Shown piece after piece: positions 33,901-43,863 of a stretch of DNA of 64,000 bases. The notes under the pieces were generated by a model, which saw nothing but the letters and a program-made list of their open reading frames with translations, was not told the origin of the DNA and made no database searches. Source of the DNA: Aurifilum marmelostoma (taxonomy: Eukaryota > Ascomycota > Sordariomycetes > Diaporthales > Cryphonectriaceae). Every line of letters starts with the position of its first letter. Positions within the stretch are counted from its first letter, which is position 1. The stretch is from assembly GCA_027559495.1 (NCBI GenBank), contig JAMXSV010000004.1, positions 3,027,001 through 3,091,000 on the forward strand. The letters are read 5' to 3'. The position numbers and the translations under genes are program-made.

Positions 33901-35213
33901 TACGCGCAGTACATGAAGAATGACTCACTGGGTCTCATAGCCACTGCGCACAAGGCCTGGGCGGACAGACTCGGCCCTAAGCACCCAAGGTGTAAGTTTA
34001 GCATCCGGCACTCCTGAAGATATGCTACGAGCATCAGTTACCAGTTACTGACAGCCTTCCAGGCCTCGAGCTTGCTAAGCTCCACTCGCTGGCCGTTGAC
34101 TATGTCAAATCAGGAACGCCAGCCGTCATGCACAGGTCCCTCAACGCGAAGGGTTTCCCGCATTTCATGGAACGCGGACGAAAGTCGTACAAGTCCAACA
34201 AGCCTCTTGGCCGTATCTACGACCGGGTCAACATCGAAGAGTTCAGCCCAGCGTACGAGATGGCCTTTGACCAGCGAATCCTGTCGCGCTTCGAGCACTC
34301 GGAAGAGGAGCTCGAAAAGGCCCGCCAGGTCAAGGTCAAGTATGATGTCGCCATGCTTCGTCTCATGGGCCAGCACGAGAGGCCGATCAGTGAGTTCGAG
34401 GTCTGGTCAACCTTCATACTCTCTCGACCTCGTGTCGGTACAGATTATAAACTTCAAGAAGTTGTTGGCCGCGAAGTCTCTTCCCTGAAGGAGCGATTTC
34501 GTAAAGTCTGTGTGGAGACAGTGACTGGTGTCGAGCAGAAGACGGTCGTCTTCTCTCATTCCGACATGGACATTGAGAATCTGAACCGCTTCGTGGCGGC
34601 CATGTACAAGGTGACCTACATGGAGGTTCAGGACGCCCTGAAGAGACGTTCGATGCCTGTGCTCGACGAGGAGGGAAGAAAGGTCGCCAACAGCCAAGGT
34701 CCTGACTTCCGCATGCCGCTCATCAGCTTTCCTTGGCTGTTCCACAGGGAACTGGGCAAGATTGCGACCCGTGCACAGACGACCACGCATCAGTGGTTCG
34801 GCACCAGCAGAGCTGCTGAGGCAGCCCAGGAGAGCGCTGGAGAGGAGGATAAGGGCGTTCACGAAGTCCGAACTGGTGAGCAAGAGGTCATGGCCCCGAG
34901 GGAGGATACGGACAGGAAGGAGGTCGTGATCAAGGATGAGACCATGAGCAAGAAGGAGGGAGTGACTGATGGCAAGGACGTTGCCCGCACAGCAGGTGGA
35001 AGGATCGTACATCGCGGCGACATCTTGGACCTATTCAGTGAAGGTGATCCCGTCCGCCAGCCTCGAGCTAACCAGTCGGCGAACAAGGTGGGTGACGAGG
35101 GAGAAGAGGAGGTCGAGTTTGAGGAAGTGGAGATGGTCGATGACGGCGACGAGGACGCTCTGGAGGCTCTAGCCAGGATGTGTGCCAATGCTGGCGTGGG
35201 TGATGAGCACTGA
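30931..35213 (+). CDS. RNA-dependent RNA polymerase, RNAi/meiotic silencing type
   Basis: Two exons, 30931..33991 and 34063..35213, give 1403 residues. The 71-nt intron joins KHPR-C to LELAKLHSLAVDYVKSG, a conserved block. Eukaryotic RdRPs of this family make double-stranded RNA from single-stranded transcripts for Dicer. The catalytic loop CSGGDLDGDDFFVIWD lies at about residues 937-952, with the three aspartates of DLDGD at 941-945. Upstream are WNFTDGIGKIS (about 658) and RMGGCKGVLVVWP (about 690). The DLDGD form matches the SAD-1/RRP group rather than QDE-1, which carries DYDGD. The N-terminus is Ser/Thr/Arg-rich and low complexity. The last 130 residues are a long acidic tail (GDEGEEEVEFEEVEMVDDGD). 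No active-site residue is missing, so it should be functional. Confidence 0.95.
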
Positions 35214-35822
35214 AGATGTGCGGCCGCTCTGCTCTGGTAAGCGCAAGTCATCCCCTAGTATGTGTTCGAGTCTAAACCCAGACCTCTTGTGGTTTGGATC
35301 AGGCTCAAGCATGATCCAGGTGGTGCTTGCAATTCCCACATTGGTTGTACTTTAGCTTAGCAAGATAACGCATCTTGCCTTGCTCTTTGATTACTCCAGA
35401 AGAGAAAGGCCGAGGACCATTCGGTTGAAATTAGCTCAGACTTGATCATGAAGAAAATCCCGTAAACTTACCGTTCAGAGGTTGCCCTTCATTCGTGTTC
35501 TATAATTCGTGTAAATTATGCAATAGCATCTGGCTGTCTAAGAACAGGCAGCTAAGAAAGGTGTAGAGATCATTCGAGAGAAGTCAAAAGAGGGCACCAA
35601 GTCTTGTGTGTACAGTGATAATCAAGATCTTTTCATTATCAAGACACTTGTTAGATCTTTCGTTTTCCGAACAATTTTACAAAAAGTGATATCCGCAGCT
35701 GGCGCAATTAATATCTCTTCTCCCAGAGATCTCCCACCCACGTCCACACACACACACACCCACGTACACCTTTCCACTTGGGCCTCCTCAATTCCACCAC
35801 CTGGCCCCCCTCTCTCTCTGTC
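35214..35822. other. Convergent intergenic region
   Basis: About 600 bases between the 3' ends of the RdRP gene and the HHQGV repeat gene. No gene seen. Confidence 0.55.
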
Positions 35823-36428
35823 TTAGTTGCCAGCACAAGCAGCCGCAGCAGCAGCCTCAGCAGCCTCCTTGGCCTTCTTCCTCTCCTCCTCTGCGGCCTT
35901 CTTGCCGGCGTTTCCGTTGTTGTTGGTGGTGGTAACGCCCTGGTGGTGGCGCTTCTGCAGCTCCTCGACGAGGGAGCGGGCCTTGGCGCAGTTGGTGTTT
36001 GTGTTTGTGTTTGTGGTGGTGACGCCCTGGTGGTGGCGGGCCTGGAGGAGCTCGGAGTCCAGGAGGTCGAGGGAGCGCTTGTTGTTGTTGTTGTTCTTGT
36101 TCTTGTGGTGGTGCTTGCCGCCGCCGTTGTTGTTGGTGGTGGTAGTAGTGGTGGTGGTAGTTGTGGTGTTGGTAGCGTCGGTGGCGGCAGCGGTGGTGGC
36201 GGCGGCGGCGGCGGCGGCAGAGGTGGTGGTCGCGCCGGTGTTTACGCCTTGGTGGTGGCGGGCTTCGAGGCCGAAGCTGGGAACCTCGAAGGTGGGCTGG
36301 GAAGGCGTGGTTGTTAGATCTTATATTTGTTGGGGGATATGTGAGTGTGTTGGTGGGTGTGTGATGTGTTAGCTTACCAGGGCAGTGGCCAGGCCGAGGA
36401 GGGTGAAGATGGCGAATGAGAAACGCAT
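35823..36428 (-). CDS. Secreted His/Asn/Thr-rich repeat protein with three HHQGV motifs and Kex2-like sites
   Basis: Two exons, complement(36378..36428) and complement(35823..36296), give 174 residues. The 81-nt intron has GTAAGC and CCCAG borders. The first exon is essentially a signal peptide, MRFSFAIFTLLGLATAL. The mature part carries three copies of a repeat: EARHHQGVNTG, QARHHQGVTTTN and QKRHHQGVTTTN. The last two sit in a longer unit that begins RSL and contains EELQ/SELLQ. Dibasic KR precedes SLDLLDSELL and HHQGVTTTNN, and AKAR precedes SLVEEL, as in fungal peptide precursors cut by Kex2. Between repeats lie Thr and Asn runs, a KHHHKNK segment and two cysteines. The Ala/Lys/Glu-rich C-terminus ends AACAGN. 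I know no named family. It could be a Kex2-processed peptide precursor or a His-rich wall protein. Confidence 0.75.
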
Positions 36429-38739
36429 TTTGAAAGTTGGGTTTATGTTGGGGTTTTAAAAAATTGTTGAAAAAATAAAAAAAAAATGATACTGCTTGCA
36501 GTATTAATGAGTGATGATAGAAGAAGGAGAAGAAAAAGAGTGGTGTTCAGGCCGGCTGACCGAGAAGATACAAAGTAGATGAGATGAGAAAGAAGAAGAA
36601 GTGGTTGGTTGGAACGGATGAGGAGAGAAAAATAGGTTGTTCATCGTGGGCACTGCAACTTATTTATTCTTGTGGGAGAAGTCGTATTAAGAATAGCTGT
36701 GTGCGCTTGTGTAAGTGTAGCTGTGACATTGATGGCATTGCCTCTTTTCCGTAATAGTGTATTATGGTATGCAGTTGATGACGCTCCTCTCTTCCCCACC
36801 CGAGAGAGGAAAACCCATGCTTACGGAGACAATTTCCAACGAGATATGTCTGAAGTTCCCTAGCTCTTCAACGTGGTGCATGGGTTCTGCCCATGAGAGG
36901 AGGAGGCACAAGGAGGGAGTTCACGACAAGGGTGGTTGGTGGAAGATGGGTAAATGTGTGTGTTAACTGCTTCAGAACCACGGCGCGGGTTAAGGTTATC
37001 TGGCACATCTCTTGGCAGCGGGGTGGCTCTAGGTCCAGAGAAAACAAGGACAGGACGAGCAGGTGGAGGCTGAGCGAGTTGGGATGGAGTCTGGGGATTG
37101 CCGTCCGTTCCAGGTGATGTGCTGGGAATCCCAGGCAAATCATAGAAAAAGGTAAGACGATCAGAAACGTCGTGGAGACTTCAGGATCCTGGGACAAGGA
37201 GAATCAAAATGTGGAGTTTCATGTGTGACAAAGCTGCTTGTTCGCTAGGCTTAAGCGCTGCGAAAGGGGGGGGGAAGGGCCCTGAGGCCCCTAAAGGCCG
37301 TGGGCTTAGCGAGTTACATGCTTGCGCTGTATTGCGTTAGTAGATGGTTTAGCGGCAACAGGAACCCGTTTGTGCTTCAGCCACTGTCTGGAGTAGAAGC
37401 CCCTTAACCGCTGCTGGCCCTTTCGCGGACACTCCTCCCCCCCCCCCTGTTTGGAGCACAGGCCTTGCAAGTCCTGCATATATACAACCTCCTTGACTTG
37501 GAAAGAAAATCCGTAACGCTGTCGAATATCAACAACCTCACTGGCGCAGTGTTTCTCGGCCAGAAACACCTCGTCGTTGCTCGCCACTCTACTCGCTGCC
37601 ATCGGAGCTCCCGAGGCATGCCGTCTCATACACCAGATGATTCAGAAAACCCGGGCACAGGCGCCTAGATCGGACATTAATCCTGCTTTTCTGCTAGTCG
37701 CCCGTCTTTGACTGAACAAATGAGGTCCCCATCACCTTTTGTGGCCGGCCGAAACATGAAAATTCAGCAGCAGCAAGGAGGGGGGGGGGAGGGATTCCTT
37801 TCATTTCTTCCGCCAGTGATTCTATTTTGCTCTGGCCAGGGCCCTTCCATGGACAAATTGAAGAGCACAAAGAAAAAAGGCGCACAGGCACATGCAACGT
37901 TGTCTCGACCCCTCTGAGACTGTTCTGACGTGCAGCTTCTGAGGATCAGACAGACAATGATGATAGGTTGTCTGCCCTCCAGTGCAGTTCTGGCAAGAGC
38001 AGGAGAAAGAAGGACGGCGCCTAGAGGAGCAAGACCCAATATTGATGTTCTCAGGGTTCACGGTCATCATCTCCATCTATACTTGAATCTTGTCACCCCC
38101 CCCCCAAGGAATAGATAGACTCGAGGGGCATGTTTTGCGGGTCTATGCGATCTGGACGGTGGGCCATCTCCGGAAAAGCCAAGAAATGCTTGTTCTTCGT
38201 TTGATGACACCTCAATTCTTAACCTTTTTTTCCATGTCGTCCCGTGTCTTGAAGGCTTGGCCTGGTACCGTTTCACTGGGTGCTTTTTGAGACGATATGC
38301 CAATCTATCTGCAGCAAACAAATTCCTTCCCCCCTTTGCGTTATTAATTATCCTTACTTTTGATTGTTCACCAGGCCCTCGAGCACAAGGGCTGAGGGTC
38401 TCAAAGGGCCCTGCCCACATGCGGGACGTTCAAGATTGATATAGCGCGCTGCAGAGTTGTGCTTTTGGCAATTGGGAAAGTAGAAGATAGTAGGATTTCG
38501 TCTGCTGTCTCAGAGAGGCTCTGGACCTTTCCTACATCCTTCTGTCCAGAAAGAATATAGTGTGTGATCTTGCTAACATGTACAGAAAAAAAATGCTTCC
38601 TCTAGCAAGGCTCTGCTCCCCCATCCCTCAACCGACACCTTCACCTGGAAGGCCCCTGTTGCATCGGCAGCCTCATCACTTGTGGGTCTGCCCACAACCC
38701 TTGACTTTCTCCGTTGAGTCCAGATGGCAAGAGTTCCCC
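36429..38739. other. 2.3-kb region without a supported gene
   Basis: Contains the promoter of the HHQGV gene at its left end. Short frames are present, the longest minus-strand one around 37306-37629, but none has a start, intron structure and family match together. C/G runs occur at about 37267, 37438 and 38098. Confidence 0.5.
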
Positions 38740-39773
38740 CTACTTGGAGTGTGCGAACATCATAATGCCTCCGTGCAAGTCACCTGCAGCCCACCTGCGG
38801 TGAGTACTGGTCGTCGTCGAGTTGGAAGCGGATGTTAAGAGAGTCGCCGCCGTGGCCATGGCTTCTGTCTGCGCAGTAATGTCCTCCAGTGTGATCGGGT
38901 CTGTCTTCTTGCTCCAACCCAGCTCTGTGGGCAGGCGCTCGTTCCCTGTCGATGAGACTTGAATGAGCACAGGGTTTCGCACAGAAGAGAGAGAAGGGAT
39001 TGAGGGAGGGCAACACAAGTGCAGGAAGAGGATGAACCTACGGAAAAAGTAGTCGACAAGGGTTCTATTGACAGTCGACGTGGCCAGATCGCCAAAGGCA
39101 ATGATGGGGGGCAGACACCTCGCCCAGGCTGAAGCCCTCGGTGGTGTCGGTGAAGGTGTAGGTGGGGTTGAACGCCTTGGACTGCACCTGGCGGGCGAGC
39201 TTCCCCATGGCAAGCTGGTTGGTGTCGAGGGTCTCCTGGGTCCAGTACTGGATGGTCAGGTCGAAGACGGTCTCGTTGAAGACGTGGTTGTTGCCAAAGT
39301 AGGCGTCGTGGCGGCTCAGGCTGGCGTCGTGCTCGAGGACGTTGTGCACGTTGAGCATGTCGAGCGTGAAGTAGGTCGCGTTGGGCTCCGGGTTGGCGAC
39401 GACGGCCTGCTGGAACATGATCCTGCCCAGGGACTGGTTGAAGTTGAGCCCGTTCTTGAGGCCGTTCACCACCACGTCCTCGGTCAGGTTGCGGCCGTTG
39501 TGTGGCAGGAAGCCGTGGTTCGCCAGCGTGTTCATCATCGGGCACGGGCCACGGTCTGTTTGTCCGGCGTCACCGTCAAGTCAGCCATCAACCTTGTCCT
39601 TTGGGGTCTCCTCCAAGATCTCGATCTCATCATCATCATGATCATCATCACCTCTACATACCATCATCAGGGCCGCCCGGTGCCCAGCTGTCGACAGAGC
39701 CCTGCCTGTGCTCGATGGCCCAGGAGCAGACGCTGCCCACAGCGAGGCTGAACAAGAGGAGTGTGCTCTTCAT
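38740..39773 (-). CDS. Chloroperoxidase-like heme-thiolate peroxidase/peroxygenase (frame-shifted in this assembly)
   Basis: Three exons, complement(39662..39773, 39042..39555, 38740..38945). They total 832 bases, one too many for an open frame; without the extra base the product is 276 residues. Members use a cysteine-ligated heme and H2O2 to oxygenate or halogenate organic compounds outside the cell. The signal peptide is MKSTLLLFSLAVGSVCSW. The heme-ligand motif PCP is at about residues 41-43, within DRGPCPMMNTLANHGFLP. The EHD motif is at 112-114, followed by ASLSRHDAYFG, and NERLPTELGW is in the last exon. The frame breaks at a C6 run (plus-strand G6, 39106-39111): five C would join GEVSAP to IIAFGDLATSTV. 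A sequencing error is more likely than decay because all motifs are intact. Confidence 0.85.
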
Positions 39774-39946
39774 TTTTTCTTTTTTCGATTTGGAGGACTG
39801 TTTCTTGCTTTCTCTTGCCAGTAGTAAAGTAGTACTTGTGACTTCGAAACTTAAGAGACAGTGAAGCTTTGAGGTCTCCCACACAACTCGATGGGCTGCC
39901 TAGATTGATGTTTCGTTTCTCACATTATAGCAGAGCAACTGTTTCC

Positions 39947-39954
39947 TTTATATA
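39947..39954 (-). promoter_or_regulatory. TATA box of peroxygenase gene
   Basis: TATATAAA on the minus strand, 174 bases upstream of the start codon at 39773. A strong TATA box is common for regulated secreted-enzyme genes. Confidence 0.5.
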
Positions 39955-42324
39955 CTTTGCCCGGACCTGACCATCGCCACCTTTCCCTGGATGTGGAATC
40001 CCTTGGCCTGACCCTCTGATGCCTTTACCCCTCACATCATCTGGGGGGATATGCACGTCTCCTGCAATAACTTGCTTACACCCCAACTCGAAAGAAGGAA
40101 GGAAAAAAAAAAAGGGAGACGATGTATCAACTCATTCCCTCTCGATCTCTTACTCGTATCCAAGAGCTGGTCCTATCAACACATCATCCGAGACCGAGAC
40201 AAGCATGTTGTATTTCCACCTACCTAGATGGGCAGTGCTCGTGTGTTAGCAACTCGTGCCTTCTTATTCGCCGGGGCCCCTTTTGTGCCCAAGGTTCCTG
40301 TGCGTTGCTCCCAAGAGCGCAGATCACCCCCCCCCCGGCTGGGGTTGTCCTGGATGTGCGTAGTATGCATGAGACGTACCATAGTATTAAAGCGGGGGGC
40401 ACCTGCCGGCCTCTTTTCTGGGAAGAAGGGAGGATATCTCTGCCGTTGGGAGAGAAAAAAGGGGGGGGGGTTGTAAGGGGCTGTGTGACTTCCCATGGTG
40501 GCTGGCAATATTACCAGCATGCATGCAGGCAAGGCGGGAGGAACTAGTAAATGCGGTCATGATGTGCATGCGGTGCACCTGCCGGCGGGTCTCAAAGTAA
40601 CGTCACGCCGGCCAATGAGGGCTCTTGGAAAAGCAATCATGTCACCAGAACGACGGGCCTGGTTCGAGATCAATGCCGGTGCTCTGCCCAGGGAGCCCAA
40701 GGGAAAGGGGGATCTTGGCGGGCACCCTTGTGATTGTCATGTACGGGCGGTGCATGAATCAAGATTGCATGGCGTCCTATAATAGTCGGGGAAACGTAGA
40801 CATGCGGATAGCACGGGGAACACACCAAGTCCGGCTCACTCGCCTAGAGCTGGACATGGCCGGACATAAGGGACCCGTGGACTTTTTTTGCTGGCGATGG
40901 GATGTCTGGCTGGCTGAGAATGTTGTCCGGTGTTGGGTGTCGAGGGCACAATGGGATGGCTGGTAAACATTGTATGCGTCACAGTAATAGTTGAAACAAG
41001 CGTGCATTCTTGACTCATATCCCATAGTGAATGATTTCGAGACGGTGCATATAGTTTCTTGTTTCATGAAAGTACCGTTCTCTGTTCCGGGGGTTTCTTC
41101 TCCACCTGGAAAAAGTTGTTTTCTCTGGTGGGCGTCATGTTAATTATTATGTTTCTGCATTCTATAATAGCAAGTTACCGAACTTGTCTCCGCCACTTCC
41201 CGCACAAATAGTATTGGCGAGAGAGGAGCGAAGGATCCTATGCCTACCTGGTGTTGCTGATCCTGACCACAATTTACTTTTGAGTACCTAATTAGCACTA
41301 GCACTTTGGGGGGGGGGGGGGAGAAGAAGAGGAAAGTAATCTGACATAGGTGTCACGCCCAGGTCGTCGTGGTCGGGCCAGCACGGACATTAGTCTGGCC
41401 TGCCCGCTCTCGCACAAAAAAGACGGACACAGACAGTGCTGGTCGGTAAACTTGAAGATCATGTGGCCGTTTATAGGGCTTGTGATGTATCCGCAGCCTC
41501 GGGGGCGTCGTCAGGATTGTGCTCTACCACGTCATCAGTTTCATGACAGCAGCAGCCCCGGTCAGACGGCCATTGTCATAAGGATATGGAGAAAGGCAAG
41601 CTAGACGTTCGAGTAATCTGTGGTCTGGTCTGTGGATAGAATCTCTGTCGGATGGGAAGGGTGATTGATTACACCCTGTGTTCAGACGTGCTGGTTTCGT
41701 GAAGCCCTTTTTTGCTTTGCAAGATGTTAATAGCAGCACTTGGCGACGAGTCCTAGCCTCTTCTGCCATCAAGTGCCGGGTGAGAGAACAGCCACACTTT
41801 CCACGCCGTTTCACAAGATGGTGCCAACAAGCTCTAGGCCGAGTGTGATTATGAAGTGGTCCAGACTACGACCAGACTACGCGATGATGTTATGGCCACT
41901 ACGTGAGAGCTCCCTCCTTAATTAGCACACAATATTACTGCCTGCCACATTGTTTGCTATCTCGGGGCCTTCAACTGGCGAGACTCTTTCCTCGCTGGTC
42001 CCGAATACTAGGAATACATAGTGTAAACACGCGTCTTCACTTGCACACACTCGTCAACATGACAATGTCAAGAAGGACCGGGCTAAGCACTTTGACCTGT
42101 GGCCCGGCCCTTCCTAACGCATGAACTACAATCCGACCTTAGGCGATCAGGCCTTTTCGAGAGGAGGAAAGAGAAGTAGCACTCGAAGATCGAGACCTCA
42201 CTGCCAGCATATTGACCGATCATGTGTCATCTAATGAGACGTGGCTCGGTGGTGATAGACCATCTGGATAGCACTTGCACCGCGTCCTCTTCTCAATGCC
42301 TCTCTGTTCCAAAAGAGTAACTAT

Positions 42325-42332
42325 TATATAAA
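42325..42332 (+). promoter_or_regulatory. TATA box of RING-like gene
   Basis: TATATAAA on the plus strand, 130 bases upstream of the start codon at 42462, followed by a pyrimidine-rich leader. Confidence 0.5.
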
Positions 42333-42461
42333 CCTGCTTGTCCTCCCTGGAAGCTCATGTTTTGATCAGAGCGGCCACCGCTTCTCACATTCCTAAAGAC
42401 TCTGAAACGCCTTTTCTCCTTTATCTTGCACTCGGATCATTGCTCTTGAGCCATCATTTCT

Positions 42462-43348
42462 ATGGATGAATATCACGTGAGTAATAATAACTGCCCGTTC
42501 ACAGACAAACATCCGATCTCCCCCTAGCTGACCATCCTGTATCCCTCAATACTCAGCAATGGGCTCACCAAATCTGGGACCTCGTCCCCTCCTCCTGCCC
42601 CAGACCAACCCACGGCCTCCGCCGCGTGAGACCCATCCGCCACGAGGACGACCACGCCTCCTCTGGCGACGAGTACGAAAAGATGACATCCACAGGCCTC
42701 GGGACCCGCCCACAAAGGCCCGAGACCGGCGACCTGCCCCCGGTCGACCCGGCCGACAAGCGCATCCGCATCAACAACAGGCTGTACGACATCGACAGGG
42801 ACGACTGGCAGGCCATCGCGGACTGGCACCTGCGGCGCTACTTTGCCGGCGGCGTGCCTGTGCCGCCGCCGTGGCTGCAGCGCGGGCTCAACGGCCGGGT
42901 GCACCCCGACATCAGGGAGCTCGTCGCAGAGCTGCCGCGGGAGGGGAACGCGGACCCGGAGTTTGTGTGCATCTTCACGCTCAAGAAGGTGAAGCTCGGG
43001 GCGGAGGTTGTGCTGTTTGCGTGCGGGCACAGGTTCGATGTCGTCCCGGCCATGTTGTGGCTCACGCGGAACACGAGCTGTCCTGTCTGCCGGACGCCGG
43101 TGGAGAGGGACGAGTCCCTGCCGGAGGAGGCTGGGGGGGCCGATGTGAAGGATGATGAGGATCCGGATTGGCAGATGGAAGAGGATGAGATGCTCGCGTC
43201 GCTGGAGCTGCCGAGTGCACAGGAAACACACAACGTGAGCGCGGGAGAAACAAATGGGGTTTTGGAAGGGGACAGAAGTGAGGAACAGAGCTTGTATGAT
43301 GTCCTGGACGAGACGCTGGGTGATATTCGTGAAGCGAATTTGGAATAG
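42462..43348 (+). CDS. RING-like protein with only one zinc site retained
   Basis: Two exons, 42462..42476 (MDEYH) and 42557..43348, give 268 residues. The 80-nt intron has a GTGAGT donor, a CTGAC branch site and a CAG acceptor, and it leads into QWAHQIWDLVPSSCP in the correct frame. The zinc-finger segment at about residues 140-185 reads VCIFTLKKVK, then FACGHRFDVVPAMLWL, then CPVCR. The C-H-C-C set of the second RING zinc site is present (CGH, CPVC). The first site lacks its second cysteine, and Asp and Ala replace the expected His and Cys. The C-terminal 85 residues are acidic (EEDEMLASLEL, EEQSLYDVLDETLGDI). It probably acts as a ubiquitin- or SUMO-type ligase or adaptor, with substrate unknown. 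Confidence 0.82.
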
Positions 43349-43863
43349 TTGGTGGGCGATAAGCCTTTGCACTTGCATGGTCTGGAAGATGAACGGAGCA
43401 TTTCCAGGTGTTTTGGAGGCCAACTTGTAGAAGCAGCGAATAAAGATCAGTGACTACCCTGCTCAAGCATGCGAACGAAGGGGAAAAGTGTGAAGCCAAG
43501 AAGACTTTGTATTGGTGACCAATAGGAACCACAACTGGCTCTTTTCATAGGGATGCTCTGTGATAATATGGACATGCGTCAACCCTATTGGCTCAGGCCC
43601 GTTCATAGGTGCTGCTAGATGCATTCGCTATTTACAATTATTGATGATGACAAGTAATAAGTAGACTCCCAAAACGCCTTGCCTCTCTTGAACATCCATC
43701 CTTTATCTGTCGTCCCATGATTACGATCACCTAATCGTAAGGTAGTGTGATGTGTTTGCAAGTCTCTAGAAGAAAAAGAAGAAAAAAAAAGTCAAGGCGT
43801 CCGAGCCTTGGCAATCTTGTAAATGCGAATGTGTGTGTGTGTATGTCTGATAGACATCACTTT
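43349..43863. other. Convergent intergenic region
   Basis: About 500 bases between the RING-like gene and the Ppn2-like gene. No gene seen. Confidence 0.55.

Larger units (their letters stand above)
39774..42461. other. 2.7-kb gene-poor region between divergent promoters
   Basis: Lies between the peroxygenase (-) and the RING-like gene (+). Both edges carry TATA boxes. The interior holds C/G homopolymers near 40328, 40461 and 41308 and no convincing frame on either strand. Confidence 0.5.

Noticed and set aside
35778..36372. Plus-strand Val/Gly/Leu-rich frames over the HHQGV gene.
   Set aside because: They arise from reading Thr/Asn/His codon runs in reverse; the minus strand gives a signal peptide, a clean intron and coherent repeats.
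37306..37629. Minus-strand open frame of about 107 codons with a Cys-containing segment (LQGLCSKQGGGEECP).
   Set aside because: It crosses a C10 homopolymer, has no clear start context or introns and resembles no family I know; not enough to call a gene.
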